Positions 21,792 through 33,964 of a stretch of 64,000 nt of DNA are shown one piece after another; position 1 is the first letter of the stretch, and the number at the start of each line of letters is the position of its first letter. A program made the position numbers and the translations under genes. The notes under the pieces are model-generated. The model was not told the DNA's origin. It was given only the letters and a program-made list of their open reading frames with translations, and ran no database searches. The stretch is from Micromussa lordhowensis (taxonomy: Eukaryota > Cnidaria > Anthozoa > Scleractinia > Lobophylliidae). The stretch covers positions 36,380,837 to 36,444,836 of the forward strand of contig OZ026599.1 of the NCBI GenBank assembly GCA_964020085.1, read 5' to 3'.

Positions 21792-23943
21792 TCTCGTACA
21801 ACTGGAAAGCACATAAATTCAAACGCGCACATATCCTTGAAGTTGTTTTGAGCAAATATATTAAGACCGTACCTTATAAGGGAGTGGCGAATTCCTAGAA
21901 AGACATGTGATCAGAGCGACACTCGATACACCGTTAATGGCACGTATCTAGGATACAGACCCATCTAGCTGTGTATTTGTTTTCAGGTGAAACGTCGTAA
22001 GGTGTAAATATCTGGGATAAATTTAAGTTATATTGCCTAACTGCAGACCTTCTAAGTCGAAAATGTTTGGATCCTTAATCGCAACAAGTGTAGTACAAGA
22101 AGATTTTTAAATGATTAAATTATAACTCTTACTGGGTTTGACTAGAATACTACCGGAATACTCCTGACTTTACTACTACCGATTTCTCAGAAGAAAAAAA
22201 ATCAAGTAGATTCCCTCAGAGTTCTGAGCTGCTGTCGGAAACATGTTGTGACGTTGATAGGAGAATATATTTATCATATATGACTGTAATACCTTAACAC
22301 TATGGTCAGTTGTGGCTGTAGAAGCGATCTTAGCGTCCTACTTAGAAGAAGGGTCTAGTGGGCAAATTACCTTCTGCAGTTTTTGTATATAATATAATAA
22401 ATAGCAGTAGTAACTTCATTAGTCATTCCGTTAAAACTCTTTTTTTCAGTAATTGATTACACTCAAAGTGATAGATGTAAAAGCTAGTATATAAAAATCT
22501 CAAAATCTCTCCAAATTACGACGCTTAAAGACAGCCTTAAAATATCCTAAATATTATTTCTTTCAATAATGCTGTGGATGTGATTTTGTTTTTTAAATAA
22601 TTGCACAGAGTGATCGTAGCGATTACATGGAAACCAAAGCAAGGCGTCCAAAAGAACTATCTGCTGAACTTCTATCACGCATCAGCATTTTTTGTAGACA
22701 ACCTTTGTTGGATTGTTCAGATAAGTTTCTTTTACCTGAACTAACAAATATCGTGATTAGCTTTGCTAATGCATGTCGTGGTATCTCGTTTAAAATGTTT
22801 ATCACTAATTTCTTTCGCCGTATTCTAAAAAAATGTCCCTTTTGATTACAGTGATCATTCAAACATCCTGGCATAAGACGTAAATTAATCGCAGCTTCTA
22901 TGCATATCGCACTGCCGTGTGGATGTTGCGGTGGTCCTTTGCCCAGTGCAATAGTTTGGTTCAGTGATTAATCATTTACAACTGAAGGGCAACGAGGAAT
23001 CTGACGATAAATGTCCCTAAAATTCGATTCCGAAACATCAATTACGTCAGGTCAAACTTGCCAATTGATCAAAGGTTTTGAGGGAATGGGGGAAACCTCC
23101 TTATGCAGTCTTCAAAGGTTGTTCAACCTTATGGTTGAACAATGCAATCGAACTTGAAGCTGAGTCACTCAATTAAACCTTTAAACTAATTAATGTCGCA
23201 GCGATTTCTTTTCTAATCACACAAACGGTAGAAAACGCGTGTTTTATTGGCGCGGAGCTCGCTTGCGTATCGCGCTCTGCGCTTTGCCACGCTTCAAAAT
23301 TGATCGGAACGAGCGAAATGAGATTGTTAATCATGCAAAATCAAACTCGAAATGCAAGCAATGACTTAGGGTACCAGCTGGTTGGTGAAAATGATTAAGA
23401 TGAAGCCAAAAAACAAGCTAGGAATGACAGGCTGCAGAAAATAAACATATAGAATAGATGTTTAATAATGCTGCTATCACAACGGGTTCACTTCACAAGA
23501 GTATGATTTCGTACTAACAGATTTAAGATGTCAAAATTCTTGGAAATTAAGACTAGTCTTACGTCGAAACAAGTTTGTTTTCTTGTTTGTCAGTCTCTGA
23601 TCTTCGCCGTAAAAAAAGAAACTATCTAGAGCTATAAATATAATCAAGGTGACATTCTACGCCATAAAAGTATAATGGTTTGGATTCATTGAACACAAAA
23701 TGTTTCTGTGTCCGAGTCAACCGTGCGAGGAAGGTGTCCTTCACAAGATTGACAAACAAAAGAAAACTTCGCAGTATCAGCTGGAGAATTAACGCTAACT
23801 GACTAACTGATTTGGGGCTCATTTTCATACGAACGAATAAACAGCAATCTGACGTGGTGTTGTTTAACGGAAAAGCCTCTGAACAGAACTTCACTTGATT
23901 CATACGTGATTCAAGAACGCTAGCATTTTCCAAAGAAACTTAC

Positions 23944-24052
23944 CGTCGTGTTTGTAGAGCCGCTTGGGTTGACTGGCTTATATGTAAACGTATCGCCTCG
24001 AAAATGACTGCACAATGCTTCGTGTACGAGCACAAGAAAGTTCCATTCTCAT
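23944..24052 (-). pseudogene. First-exon copy 6: 29-bp deletion
   Basis: ATG and GTAAGT donor are kept, but 29 bp of the signal-peptide core are missing. The ATG frame therefore no longer reaches the HFRG(D)TFTYKP frame. Confidence 0.75.
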
Positions 24053-25685
24053 GCAGCTGGAAAAGACATAGTTCCAAATGTGCACATATCTTTGAAGTTG
24101 TTTAACATTTTAAGAGCTAGATTGGTAAATTCCTAGAAAGACATTTGATCAGAACGTGACTCGATACTCCGTAAACTGCCGCGAATGAGCTTTCCTTCCC
24201 CGGTTATATAGGCTCATCTACCTGTGATGTAGGTTTCCGGGAAAGACCTCTGAGCGTGACACGATTAAATCAAACATAAAATGTTTTTCAATGGCAACTA
24301 TTAGCGTCATTTCAAGTCCAGAAACGTCGTAAGGTGTAAATATCTGGGATAAATTCAAGTTATATTGCCAAACTGCAGACCTTCTAAGTCGAAAATGTTT
24401 GGATCCTTTATCGCAACAAGTGTAGCATAAGAAAATCTTTCTCCACAGTATTTTTTTAAACTGGTATTTAAATGATTAAATTAAAATTAAAGTCTTGCTA
24501 GGTTTAACTATTTCTCGGAAGAACCAAAGAAAACTCACTCAGGGCTGTCAGCTGTTCTCTGAAACATGTCGAGGCTTGAAATAAGTGGATCCCCTTGGAA
24601 ATGTTTTTAGCAGGATTCTCTGGGTGCTTGCTTAACTTGCTTGCGTTGTTCTAGTCAACACAATCGCGTGAAAATGTTGACAAAGAGGTGAAAAAGCTCT
24701 TCGTTACATATCCCCTGGACTGATTTCTCAGAAAAAAGATTTAGTAGGTTCAGTCAGGGTTCTCAGCTGCTGTCTGAAACATGTCTTGACTTTGAAGGGA
24801 GAATATATTTATCATATATGACTGTAATACTTTAACACTGTGGTCAGCTGTGGCTGTAGAAGCGATCTTAGCCTCGTGAACCATAATTAACACTTAGGAA
24901 GAAGGGTCTAGTGGACAAATTACATTCCACAGTTTCTGTATATAATATAAATAAATAGCAGTAGTAACTTCATTAGTCATCTCGTTAAAACTAGTTTTTC
25001 AGTAATTAATAACAGTTAAAGTGATAAAAGCTGGTATATAGATAAATACGATAAAAGAATAAATATCAATATCTTAAAATCTCTCCAAAGCACGACGTTA
25101 AGAAACTGCCTAAAAACCGCCTTAATATTATTCTTTTAATAATGGAATACTGAGCTGTGATTTGTTTTAAAATAATAGCGCAGAGTGATCGTAGCGGGCG
25201 ACTACATGGAAACCAAATCAAGGTATCCAAAAGAACTATCTGCTGAATTTCTATCGGTCATCAATATTTTTTTGTAGACAGCCTTTGTTGGATTGTTCAG
25301 ATAAGTTTCAACATCTCAGATGCTGTTTAACTAACAAATATTATGATTACCCTGCTAATTCAAGCCTCGTTTAAAATGCTAATCATAAAAATTACAATCT
25401 CCTCGATTGGGATTGGTTTGAAAAACTCCTATTCCACTAATTCACTTGCCAAGTTGTTATCGTACAGTTTGTTATTGGACAGTTTGTTATCGGACAGTTC
25501 AATAAGCCAATCACATTCAAAGTTGTTGTTTACATCAACCAATCTCAATTTCAGAGTGACATGAAACAAGTTACTTCTCCTTTGTCAGTATTTTAACGCA
25601 AATGTTTTCCTTTCTTTCATAACTTGGCTATTCTTCTTTTCTCGGAAATTGTAATTTTTATGATTAATTGAAAATAAGACTTTGT

Positions 25686-25694
<9 letters not shown>

Positions 25695-25716
<22 letters not shown>

Positions 25717-25795
25717 GATAAACAAATCGGACTTCCCTTGCGCGGTCGTCCGATTTTGTTATCACTTGTATGATTACAGACCGAACTGAACTCCA
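25695..25795. repeat. Short foldback repeat
   Basis: TTCGGTCTGTAATCATAC at the left matches the inverted GTATGATTACAGACCGAA at the right, with inner inverted ATCGGA/TCCGAT. About 100 bp. Confidence 0.75.
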
Positions 25796-25875
25796 ATCAG
25801 TCCTATTACCATTACTTATCATTAATTTATTTCGCCATATTCTAAAACATGCTCATTTTGTTTATAGTGATCATT

Positions 25876-26024
25876 AAAGGCTGGTTCTCACTAGCGCACA
25901 AGCATTAGCATAACCAACATACGCAGCGGACACAATACAGTGCTGTTAAACAGCGCTTTTTGTTTGAAAATTCTCATAACTAAAAGCACTAATCATGCTT
26001 ATGCGCTAGTGTAAACAAGCCTTA
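25876..26024. repeat. Short TIR MITE, ends AAGGCTGGTTCTCACTAGCGC
   Basis: AAGGCTGGTTCTCACTAGCG against GCGCTAGTGTAAACAAGCCTT, with internal AGCGCTTTTTG. The related unit at 22.85 kb lacks it (GATCATTCAAACATCCTGG), so it is an insertion. Confidence 0.7.
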
Positions 26025-27019
26025 GAACATACTGGGATAAAACGAGAATAAATCACGGCTTCTCTGCATGTCACTGTCGTGTTATCAAATCTTGCGGTGG
26101 TTCCTTTGCCCAGTGCAATAGTTTGGTTCAGTGATCAATCATTTGCAACTGAACTACAAACAGGAATCTGACGACAAATGCCCGTAAAATTCGATTCCGA
26201 AACACCAATAACGTCAATTAAACTTTTCAATTGAAAGATTCTTGAGTCCACTGATCAAAAGCCTTGAGGGAATGCGAGGAAACTTCTCATGTAGTCTTCA
26301 AAGGTTGTTCAGCCATGCTGATCAGTCGTGGTCATAGCTCAGTGCATAATGCAATCGAAATTCAAGTTGAGTCACTCAATTGAACCTGTTGATCGGCTCG
26401 CTTCAAAATAGAACTGTTGATCGGCTACGCGAGTGAGAGGAGATTGTTAATTACGAAAAACAACCTAATAACACAGAAATGACTTATGCTAGGAGCTGGT
26501 TGGTAAAAATGATTAAGATGTAGCCTGAAAACAAGCTAGTAATTGCAGGCTGCAGAAAATAAACAAATAGAATAGATCTGCATAATGCTGCTATTTAGTA
26601 CAAACAGAATTCGGAATTCTCGGAAATAAAGAGTGATCATACGCCAAAAAAAGTTTGTTTTCTCTTGTTTGCCAGTCTCTGTTCTTTGCAAAAAAAAACT
26701 ACAAACATCTAAAAACGTAATCAAGGGACATTCTACGTCATGTAATGCATGATTTGGATTCATTGAACGCAAAATGTTTCTGTGTCTAAGTCAACCGTGC
26801 GAGGAAGATGTCCTTCACAAGATTGACAAACAAACGAAGACTTCGCAGTACGTATCAACTCAACTGTGCTATCTCTGACCGATTTGGGGCTCATTTTCAT
26901 TTTCCAAATCAAGACGAACCAATAAACAGCGCGGAATTGTTTAACCCAAAAGCCTCTGAACAGAACTTCACTTGATTCGTGAGTGATTCAAGGCGCTAGC
27001 ATTTTGCAAAGAAACTTAC

Positions 27020-27157
27020 CTTTGTGTTTGCAGGGTCGCTTGGATTGACTGGCTTGTATGTAAACGTACCGCCTCGAAAATGAGTGCACACTGCTTCGTG
27101 TACGAACACAAGAAACACTATCGAAATTATGCTTTTCCCAGAAAGTTCCATTCTCAT
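27020..27157 (-). CDS. First-exon copy 7: intact leader exon
   Basis: 46 codons from ATG at 27157, MRMELSGKSIISIVFLVFVH then EAVCTHFRGGTFTYKPVNPS and DPANTK, ending at GTAAGT in phase 0. It differs from copy 5 by the extra MR start and HDA to HEA. The flanking sequence on both sides is also close to copy 5, so the duplication is recent. It could be an alternative first exon with its own promoter for the gene at 282-11387, or a silent duplicate. Confidence 0.7.
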
Positions 27158-27339
27158 ACAACTGGAAACCACATAAATTCAAACGCTCACATATCCTTGA
27201 AGTTGTTTTGAGCAAAGATTTGAAGACCTTATAAGGGAGTGGCGAATTCCTAGAAAGACATGTGATCAGAGTGTCACTCGATATACCGTTAATGGTGTGT
27301 ATCTAGGATAAATTCAAGTTATATTGTCAAACTGTAGAC

Positions 27340-28240
27340 CTTCTATGCCCAAAAATAGGTCCGCAATGGGTACTTGTGTGTGCCTTGCGTTTTTTTTTTT
27401 TTGCTTTTTGAGGAAATTAAAATAGGCTGTTTATTGGAACCGGGCTTCTTTAACGAGATAGTTTGCTGTTCCTTCCCCTTCTTCCTCGCGTTTATTTGCC
27501 AACTGATCCCTATCCCTTCCTCGTGTACGCCTGCAACGCAAACTATATTTGTTAGTGTGTTTAGACAATAAGTAGTCTGCTTACCAGAGTCGGTAAGCGG
27601 CAGTATTACGTCACTCTGTACCACTGTCGCAGTGTTGCGCCTTTTTTTGACGAGAAATTTTTCAGTTGTGAAAGACCTTTACAGGAAAGGGGTTTTACAT
27701 CAATGAAGGTCTTTGGTTTATTATATGCGAAATAAAAATATCGTGCTGCATAAAATCCATGGGTACCGATTTGAGTAGTTCTAAAAATATAATGTAGTAA
27801 ATATTAATGTGCTGTAAATTAGGAGACGTTTTGAAGGTAACGGTGAACCCACAATGCTTATTTATCACCTGTTTCAACCATGAGAGCGTGAGATAAGAGA
27901 AAGAGGATATTCATTGATTAAATTGCAGGAGAAGGGGTTGGCAGGAGAAAGACCGAGCGGCTTACAAAGAATGATATGCATTTGATCTGGAAATTATCAG
28001 TTTATTGTTATAGTTTTGTGGTTTGATTGTTATGGAAGGGTTTTGAATGAGATGCTGTGAGCTGTCTTTGGTTTAACTTCCTCTTTGTGTTGCACTGAAG
28101 TTGATAAGATCTTACAAAGAAAACCATATGCTGAAAGCACGAATCTGGGAGGCATTAATTTACCCTTGCCTATCTTATTAAAGCACTTAACTTAAAATAT
28201 TTATATGAGTTTTAAAAATGGTCCTGTAACCAGGTGATAG
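27340..28240. other. No recognised gene
   Basis: A T-run near 27.39 kb and a minus-strand 93-codon open frame (27343-27624, PLTDSGKQTTYCL, EGIGISWQINARKK) that I cannot place. No splice or domain signal. Confidence 0.4.
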
Positions 28241-28317
28241 AAACATATTAAGAAATAAGAACGTTACTCTGGTTAAAATTGTATAAAAATATGTACAATG
28301 TTTTTAAAAGTCCCAAC

Positions 28318-28346
28318 GTTTCGGTTGAACCTTCAACCTTCATCAG
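28318..28346 (-). ncRNA. Hammerhead-ribozyme-like core motif (Penelope-type relic)
   Basis: On the minus strand CTGATGA is followed by GGTTGA-AGGT-TCAACC, a 6-bp stem with a 4-nt loop, and then GAAACGTTGGGAC. This is the conserved CUGAUGA - stem II - GAAA order of hammerhead ribozymes. Penelope-like retroelements carry such motifs in their terminal repeats. I did not find a convincing stem III plus cleavage site, so activity is unsupported. Confidence 0.4.
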
Positions 28347-28447
28347 GGGAAAGTGAAAAAATAATTCGCAAAAAACACGTTTCTCATAGTGTGTCAAATT
28401 CGGATCTATTATTAAGTTCTGTCCCTCAAGGCAAGATTTAGAAATTC

Positions 28448-29264
28448 TTACATAGACGCGTATCAACCAATAACTTCTTATTTAGAATAGGTCTAAAGAG
28501 CGATGAAAATTGCAGTTTTTGTCACACTTCCTCTGAGTCAATAATTCATCTTTTTTGGACATGCCGCCAAACATCTCACTTTTTGAATAAACTTACTGAA
28601 TGGCTGAAAAACCTAAATTTACTTCCTAGAGATTACGCTTTGACAAATACTACTACTTTGGGTCTGAGGCCAGATATCTCTCAATTTGCGATTCTTATCA
28701 ATTACTGCTTTCTCTTAGCGCGATATCACATATGGCTCGCTAAAACAAAAGATGGTCATCCAAATCTTATGCATTTCATATGCATACTAAAATCACAATA
28801 TGAAATAGAAATAAAAAGTGGAGACACAAAGAAATGGAAACCTCCTGCAAGATATATGATGATTTAATTAATATTTTAGATTATTTCTTCTACACCTATC
28901 AGCATTTATCTCCTACCTATTAGTCTATTTCTAATCTCCTGTCAGGTGCATAATTTATTTTATCTACTGAATGTACCACATGCCTTTGGTCTGTTGTTGA
29001 TGTTTTTATCGTGTAAACTCAAGCTGTAGTGACAATTATCTATTTTTCTTTAGTCTTTTTTTTTTCATCTTTCTTTGCCCCTTGTCGTCACTGTATTTCT
29101 TAGTAGTGTACTGTAAGTCGTGTTGATATTGTAATTCAAATACTGTAAATAATTAGAGCAATTTCTAGTGCTTTAGGTTGTCTAAATAGTGTAATAGTGT
29201 ACTGTTCGTAATTGTATCATTGTATTCCCTTGTGTTGTTGCAATAATAAAAAAAAAAAAAAAAA
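28448..29264 (+). mobile_element. 5'-truncated L1-like LINE with 15-bp TSD
   Basis: Flanked by perfect 15-bp duplications AAGATTTAGAAATTC (28433-28447 and 29265-29279) and ended by a poly-A run after AATAATAAAA. The frame stays open from the truncation point to the stop at 28866. It encodes FRIGLKSDENCSFCHTSSES, IIHLFWTC, and a tail ending PPARYMMI. The C-x2-C...H...C pattern is the reverse-transcriptase zinc-binding domain at the LINE C-terminus. A textbook target-primed insertion. Confidence 0.9.
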
Positions 29265-29371
29265 AAGATTTAGAAATTCGTGCGGCAAATGCATGCCATC
29301 ATCACGATTCAGCGGATTCCTGCAAATATTAATTTCCCAAGCTTCAAGAGTGCGTCGATTGCGCCAATAGA

Positions 29372-29601
29372 CCATTTTATAGTTGTTGGCTTGGTGACCT
29401 GGCCTCTGAATGGCAGCGAGGCTGGAGTTGACCTTGTTTTGATACAGACCCTCTCTGCTTTTATTGTGTAAATCAAGTTGTTGTTATGCTAACTAGTTGG
29501 CATTTACATGAGAAAAGCTGAGAGGTCTGTATCAAAGCAAGGTCACCTCCAGTCTCGCTTGCATTCATGGCCAGGTAACTAAGCACACAACTGTAAAATG
29601 G
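29372..29601. repeat. Foldback MITE, family F1 copy 1
   Basis: CCATTTTATAGTTGT at the left and ACAACTGTAAAATGG at the right, with long inner inverted arms (TTGTTTTGATACAGACC against GGTCTGTATCAAAGCAA). The second copy is at 36389-36625. Confidence 0.85.
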
Positions 29602-29669
29602 CGTATTAGCACTTGTGCGTAGGATCTTGGACGCCTCCCAAGAGACAGTGTGACCAGAACGTAAACAAT

Positions 29670-30432
29670 TATATTTGCCCCCGCAGGGTTTTGGCCCAGA
29701 GGCCAAAACCCGAGGAGGCATTAATAGGACCCCCCGAGTATAAAGAATGTGAAATATTGGTGTAGTATCTGTAGTGTGCGAATCGAGCCCGATTTGAAGA
29801 AACTAGGCGCGCACGGCGGTCCCGATTAATTTTTGAGTAAGCTCGCAAGGCAACTCTGGGTAATTCAGGACGAGGAGGGGTATCGCGTTCGCGCGCGATA
29901 AGTTGTTATTCAGCAGTACTGGATAGAATTGTTCCGTACAGAACTTGATTTGTTAGACACAAATCGGCAACGGGATCGACAGACTCGATTCAAACACCAC
30001 ACGTATAAAGTAAACAGATCAGGATCACAAATCAAAACTCAAAACCCACTCAAAGAAACAACAACAAATTGTATCCGACGTAACTGAGTTTAGTTTCCTT
30101 TTGTTATCTCAAGGATCAGAAGATAGTAAAGGATTTATAAACGGTGTCGTTTCAAGGATTATTAGATAATTCTTGTAGCCACGTGCACGAGTGTAGTCGC
30201 GTTGGTTCGCTCTGACACGAGCACGAAGAGTACGAATAACGTTTTAAATCTATCATCACTTACTTGAAATAACAGAGATTTTTGTTCATTTTGTGTGATT
30301 TGAAGGGTTGCAACGAGAGTAAAAGGTCAGATCAGCCTGTTATTTCAACGATTCTGTGGAGACGTATTTTGCAATAAAAGTTGTACTGTTCATTACATAA
30401 TAAACGTGATATCCAAGGCGGGGGCAAATGTA
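29670..30432. repeat. Possible TIR element, ends ATTTGCCCCCGC
   Basis: ATTTGCCCCCGC near 29.67 kb and GCGGGGGCAAAT near 30.42 kb are exact inverted 12-mers. Next to the left end is a hairpin GGGTTTTGGCC-CAGA-GGCCAAAACCC. No coding frame. Classification is uncertain. Confidence 0.45.
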
Positions 30433-30481
30433 GTGAGAACTATTACTAGTATATGAGGTTGACTGGTTTTTCAGCTATGAC

Positions 30482-30780
30482 TGTTTAACAATTATTCCAC
30501 AAGCGCGCGTTGGAAATGAGATGATAGATAGCCAACGAGGCGCATAGCGCAGACTTGGCTATAATTATGTCATATCCAACAAGGGCGAGTGGAATAATTG
30601 TTTTATTAAAAACACCTCAAAAATACAGCAAACTAAACTTAAAAAAAAATAAGAACGCCTCAAAAAAATCACGCGTACGCTTACCATAGTCGTAGAGCAT
30701 GTTTAATGGCTCATAGCCCATGGAGGCTAAGCCAATGAAAACTCTCGAATTGCACTATCCAATGATCCAGTTTTTAATAA
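30482..30780. repeat. Dispersed repeat family R1, copy 2 (unfilled site)
   Basis: Inverted orientation relative to copy 1. Contains AACAATTATTCCACAAGC and the opposite GGGCGAGTGGAATAATTGTT. It lacks the AGGGACC-type insert present at 3998-4371. Confidence 0.75.
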
Positions 30781-30808
30781 TATGTGTTACCCTCGATAAA
30801 CAGAGTTT

Positions 30809-30884
30809 ATTATTATTATTATTATTATTATTGTTATTGTTATTGTTATTGTTATTGTTATTGTTATTGTTATTGTTATTGTTA

Positions 30885-30918
<34 letters not shown>
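30809..30918. repeat. (TTA)n(TTGTTA)n(TTA)n microsatellite
   Basis: About 110 bp of TTA and TTGTTA units. It gives artefactual poly-Leu and Tyr/Cys frames. Confidence 0.98.
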
Positions 30919-31231
30919 CTTTTTACACTCAAACCAAGTGAAGCGCACCCCTCAAGATTACATTAATGAATTGATTATTTGAATATTGAACCCGCTCGTC
31001 GTTACACGAATGCAATAATGAATTGATTATTGGAATATCGAACCCGCTAGTCGTTTCAAGAAAAGGCTAATGGGTTTAATGTTCAAAACAATCCATTTAA
31101 TATTGATTTTTGAAATGACTAGCGAATTTAATATTCAAAGAATCAATTCATTATTGCATTCATGAAACGACTACCTGGTTCAATGTTCAAATAATCAATT
31201 CGTAGACTTCACTTGGTTTGACAGTAAAAAG
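30919..31231. repeat. Foldback MITE, TTTACAGTCAAACC family copy 2
   Basis: Left CTTTTTACACTCAAACCAAG and right GGTTTGACAGTAAAAAG. The interior contains repeated ATTGATTATTTGAATATTGAAC-type blocks in both orientations. Longer than copy 1 (7321-7544) through extra internal blocks. Confidence 0.75.
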
Positions 31232-31654
31232 ATTGTCAAAAATTTAAAATTTACATCATCGAATGCCTTGTTTTCATGTTAAGTTTGTTTTAAAATTATT
31301 GTTTATGGTTCGTTAGGTCGGCGGTGCAATGACGATTTGAGTAATTAATAATAATTAATAATCCCTTTACAATATTTGTTTTGATATCTAATGTGTTGTG
31401 GCAAGTCCTTTACATCGAAATTTGTTAAAACAAACAAACAAGCTAGATGTTCTGGAAGCCACTCGCAATTAATTTTAGATAGTGTTTAAGTTTAGAGCGT
31501 TACGTTTAGTTGGGGTGCGTGACCATTTCATACATGGTCTAATTCGCAGGAAATGACATCAAAAATTGTAGGGTTTAGATTTTCCTCCACATCATTCATT
31601 TGTCTTACAAGTAATGGAATATACACATTGCAGCACATCATTTGTGTCAGCCAA

Positions 31655-31971
31655 AGCATCAGTGGGAAGCGCGGTGGCCGGTGTTTAGTGCGCTCGACTC
31701 CGGAGCGAGCGGTCCGGGTTCGAGCCCTGGCCGGGGACAGTGTGTTCTGTTCTTGGGCAAGACGCTTTACTCTCACAGTGCCTCTCTCCACCCAGGTGTA
31801 TAAATGGGTACCTGCTATTTGTTGGGGAAACCTAACAAAATTGCGAGGGAGTGACCTGCGATGGACTGGCATCCCGTCCGGGGGAAGTAGAAATACTTCT
31901 AGCCGCTTTATGCTACAGAAACCGGGATAAGCTCCGGCAGCTATATGAGCCAGCCTTGGCTCCAAGGCTTC
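31655..31971 (+). mobile_element. tRNA-derived SINE, copy 2
   Basis: GTGCGCTCGACTCCGGAG, the B-box-like GGTTCGAGCCCTGG, then CTCTCCACCCAGGTGTAT and CCGGGATAAGCTCCGGC match the SINE at 863-1163. It runs directly into the next MITE. The long open frame across it is an artefact. Confidence 0.85.
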
Positions 31972-32779
31972 ACTTGAAAGTGCCACTATGACGAAAATCG
32001 CATCCTTCAAATCTGAGCCATTTTAAGACATAAACAAGTAGTCTGTACAAGAGTGAAAATGCTGTTTACTGTTTTCAAATATCTCTTTTCGTTCCAGAGA
32101 TATTCAAGTTTTTAAAATATGCAAATTAACCAAGTGATGACGTCATAGACCCAACCGCATTTTGATCAAATATGATAAACAAGGATATCTCAGTCAATTT
32201 GTATGATAAATGTTTGAATTTTTACAGTAAGATTCTACGAGTGGTGCTCCGCAATACGAGCTTAACAATTTCTGTTACCATAGCAACATACTAGGTTCCA
32301 GACCTCCACAATATTAAAGGCTTCTCTGACCACTTTTAGGGTTCTATATTGTTATTTGCCAATGGTGCCTCATCTGCATAATCCAGCAAGCACATAAATA
32401 CATTAGGTTGTTCATGGCCTTGTTTGATGTTTTCCAAGCTTAAAATCATTAAATATTGATATCAGACTAGAGGGGACTGGAAAAGAGTGGGTTGCCATGG
32501 GAACGGAAATTGTTATAGCTGTAGATGTGCCGCATTTAGAACTATTAGGCTACCAAGTTTCAATGGTTTCTGCTGCAAATTGACCGAGATAGCGCTATTT
32601 ATATACTTCATGTAATATTTGGTTGAGTGTATGACGTCATCAGTAATCTCATTTGCATATTTTTCTCATTTTTCAATGCAGATATTTGTAAACGGCGTTT
32701 TTAATCTTTCGTAGAATTCTATGTGATTAACCTAAAAAATCAAGGGGTAAAAATTTGATCATAGTAGCACTTTAAAGTA
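31972..32779. mobile_element. TIR element, ends CTTGAAAGTGCCACTATGA
   Basis: ACTTGAAAGTGCCACTATGA at the left, TCATAGTAGCACTTTAAAGT at the right. About 800 bp, non-coding, with internal inverted homology (AAATATGCAAATTA/ATTTGCATATTT, TGACGTCAT on both sides). A non-autonomous DNA transposon. Confidence 0.75.
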
Positions 32780-33149
32780 TCACTTCATTCCACATTGTTT
32801 TGTATTGTGTAACAACTTGTTTCAATTTTTGGCATGAGAATTAACGTCTTGGCTCTGAGAATTGTAGCAAATTTTCCACAATACGAGTCGTTGTGCTTGA
32901 TTGGCGCCACGCGCGCCATATTCCAGAACTGATCCTTAAAACGCGATAAGGCATCCTTTGCATTCACGCAATGGTTGGAAATGGCTGAAGTTTCCTAAAA
33001 ATGGTAAACAAAAGGCAAAGCGGTCAACACGAAGGAGGCTGAAAATCCACTCGCACATGGCAACTAGCACCCAATCTTCTCATCTATAGGATCTTAACAA
33101 GTGCCCAGTCATCTTAGTAGATTTAGTTTAGATTTTAAATTGCAACAAT

Positions 33150-33905
33150 TATAGGTCAAGAAAAACCTTTTCTGCAGTATTTTAATATATTATTTATTGA
33201 TACAGTGAAATTCTTACTAGGTTTTACTATATTTCTCGGAAGAACTGAAAGAAACTCACTCAGGGCTGTCAGCTGTTCTCTGAAACGTATCAAGACTTGA
33301 AATAAGTGATCCTCTTGGTAATGTTTTCGGCAGCCAAATGTCGGAATGTTTGCTTGCTCCCATGTGTTGTTCGAGTCAAGAAAATCGCATGAAAAATCTT
33401 CGCAACAAGATGTGTAAAATCTCTCTATGTAGATTTTACTATTTCTCGGAACTTGCTGAAGCAAACACACTCGGGGCTGTCAGCTGTTCTGAAAAATGTC
33501 GAGACTTAAAATAAGTGATCCCCTTGGAAGTGTTTTAGCAGGATTCTCTGGGTGCTTGCTTAGCTTGCTTTGTATTGTTCGAGTCAAGACAATCACATAA
33601 CAAAAATCTTGACAACAAGAGGTGTAAATTTCTTCTTTATATATACCCGGAAAATATGGATTTTACAACTGATTTCTTGGAAGAAAAGGTTCAAGTAGAT
33701 TTAGTTCTCAACTGCTAGCTGAAACATGTCATGATTTTGATAGGAGAATATAAAGCCTCTTCGAGAATACTAAGGTGGACTGCTCTAAAACTGTGGTTAG
33801 TTCTGGCTCTATAAGTAATCTTTGCCGCGTGCAGCGTAATTAATACTTAGAAGAAAGGATCCAGTGGACAAATTACGTAAATGTAAATGTCGGAATCTTA
33901 TTTAC

Positions 33906-33964
<59 letters not shown>

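Larger units (their letters stand above)
19260..27330. repeat. Large duplicated block (2.3-3 kb units) with first-exon copies 5-7
   Basis: Shared landmarks recur in order: GGCTGCAGAAAATAAACA (21.15, 23.43, 26.55, 35.27 kb), TTCACTTGATTCGTGAGTG (or similar) before each exon copy, GAGAATATATTTATCATAT (22.26, 24.80 kb), and GGGCTGTCAGCTGTTCTC (19.40, 24.54, 33.26 kb). The units differ by indels and MITEs. The segment from 19.26 to 20.88 kb is also in the inverted arm at 54.93-56.66 kb. Confidence 0.8.

Noticed and set aside
30720..30966. Poly-Leu and Tyr/Cys-rich frames
   Set aside because: Translation of a TTA/TTGTTA microsatellite.
31528..32010. 160-codon minus-strand frame and 125-codon plus-strand frame
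   Set aside because: Both lie over a tRNA-derived SINE and the start of a MITE.
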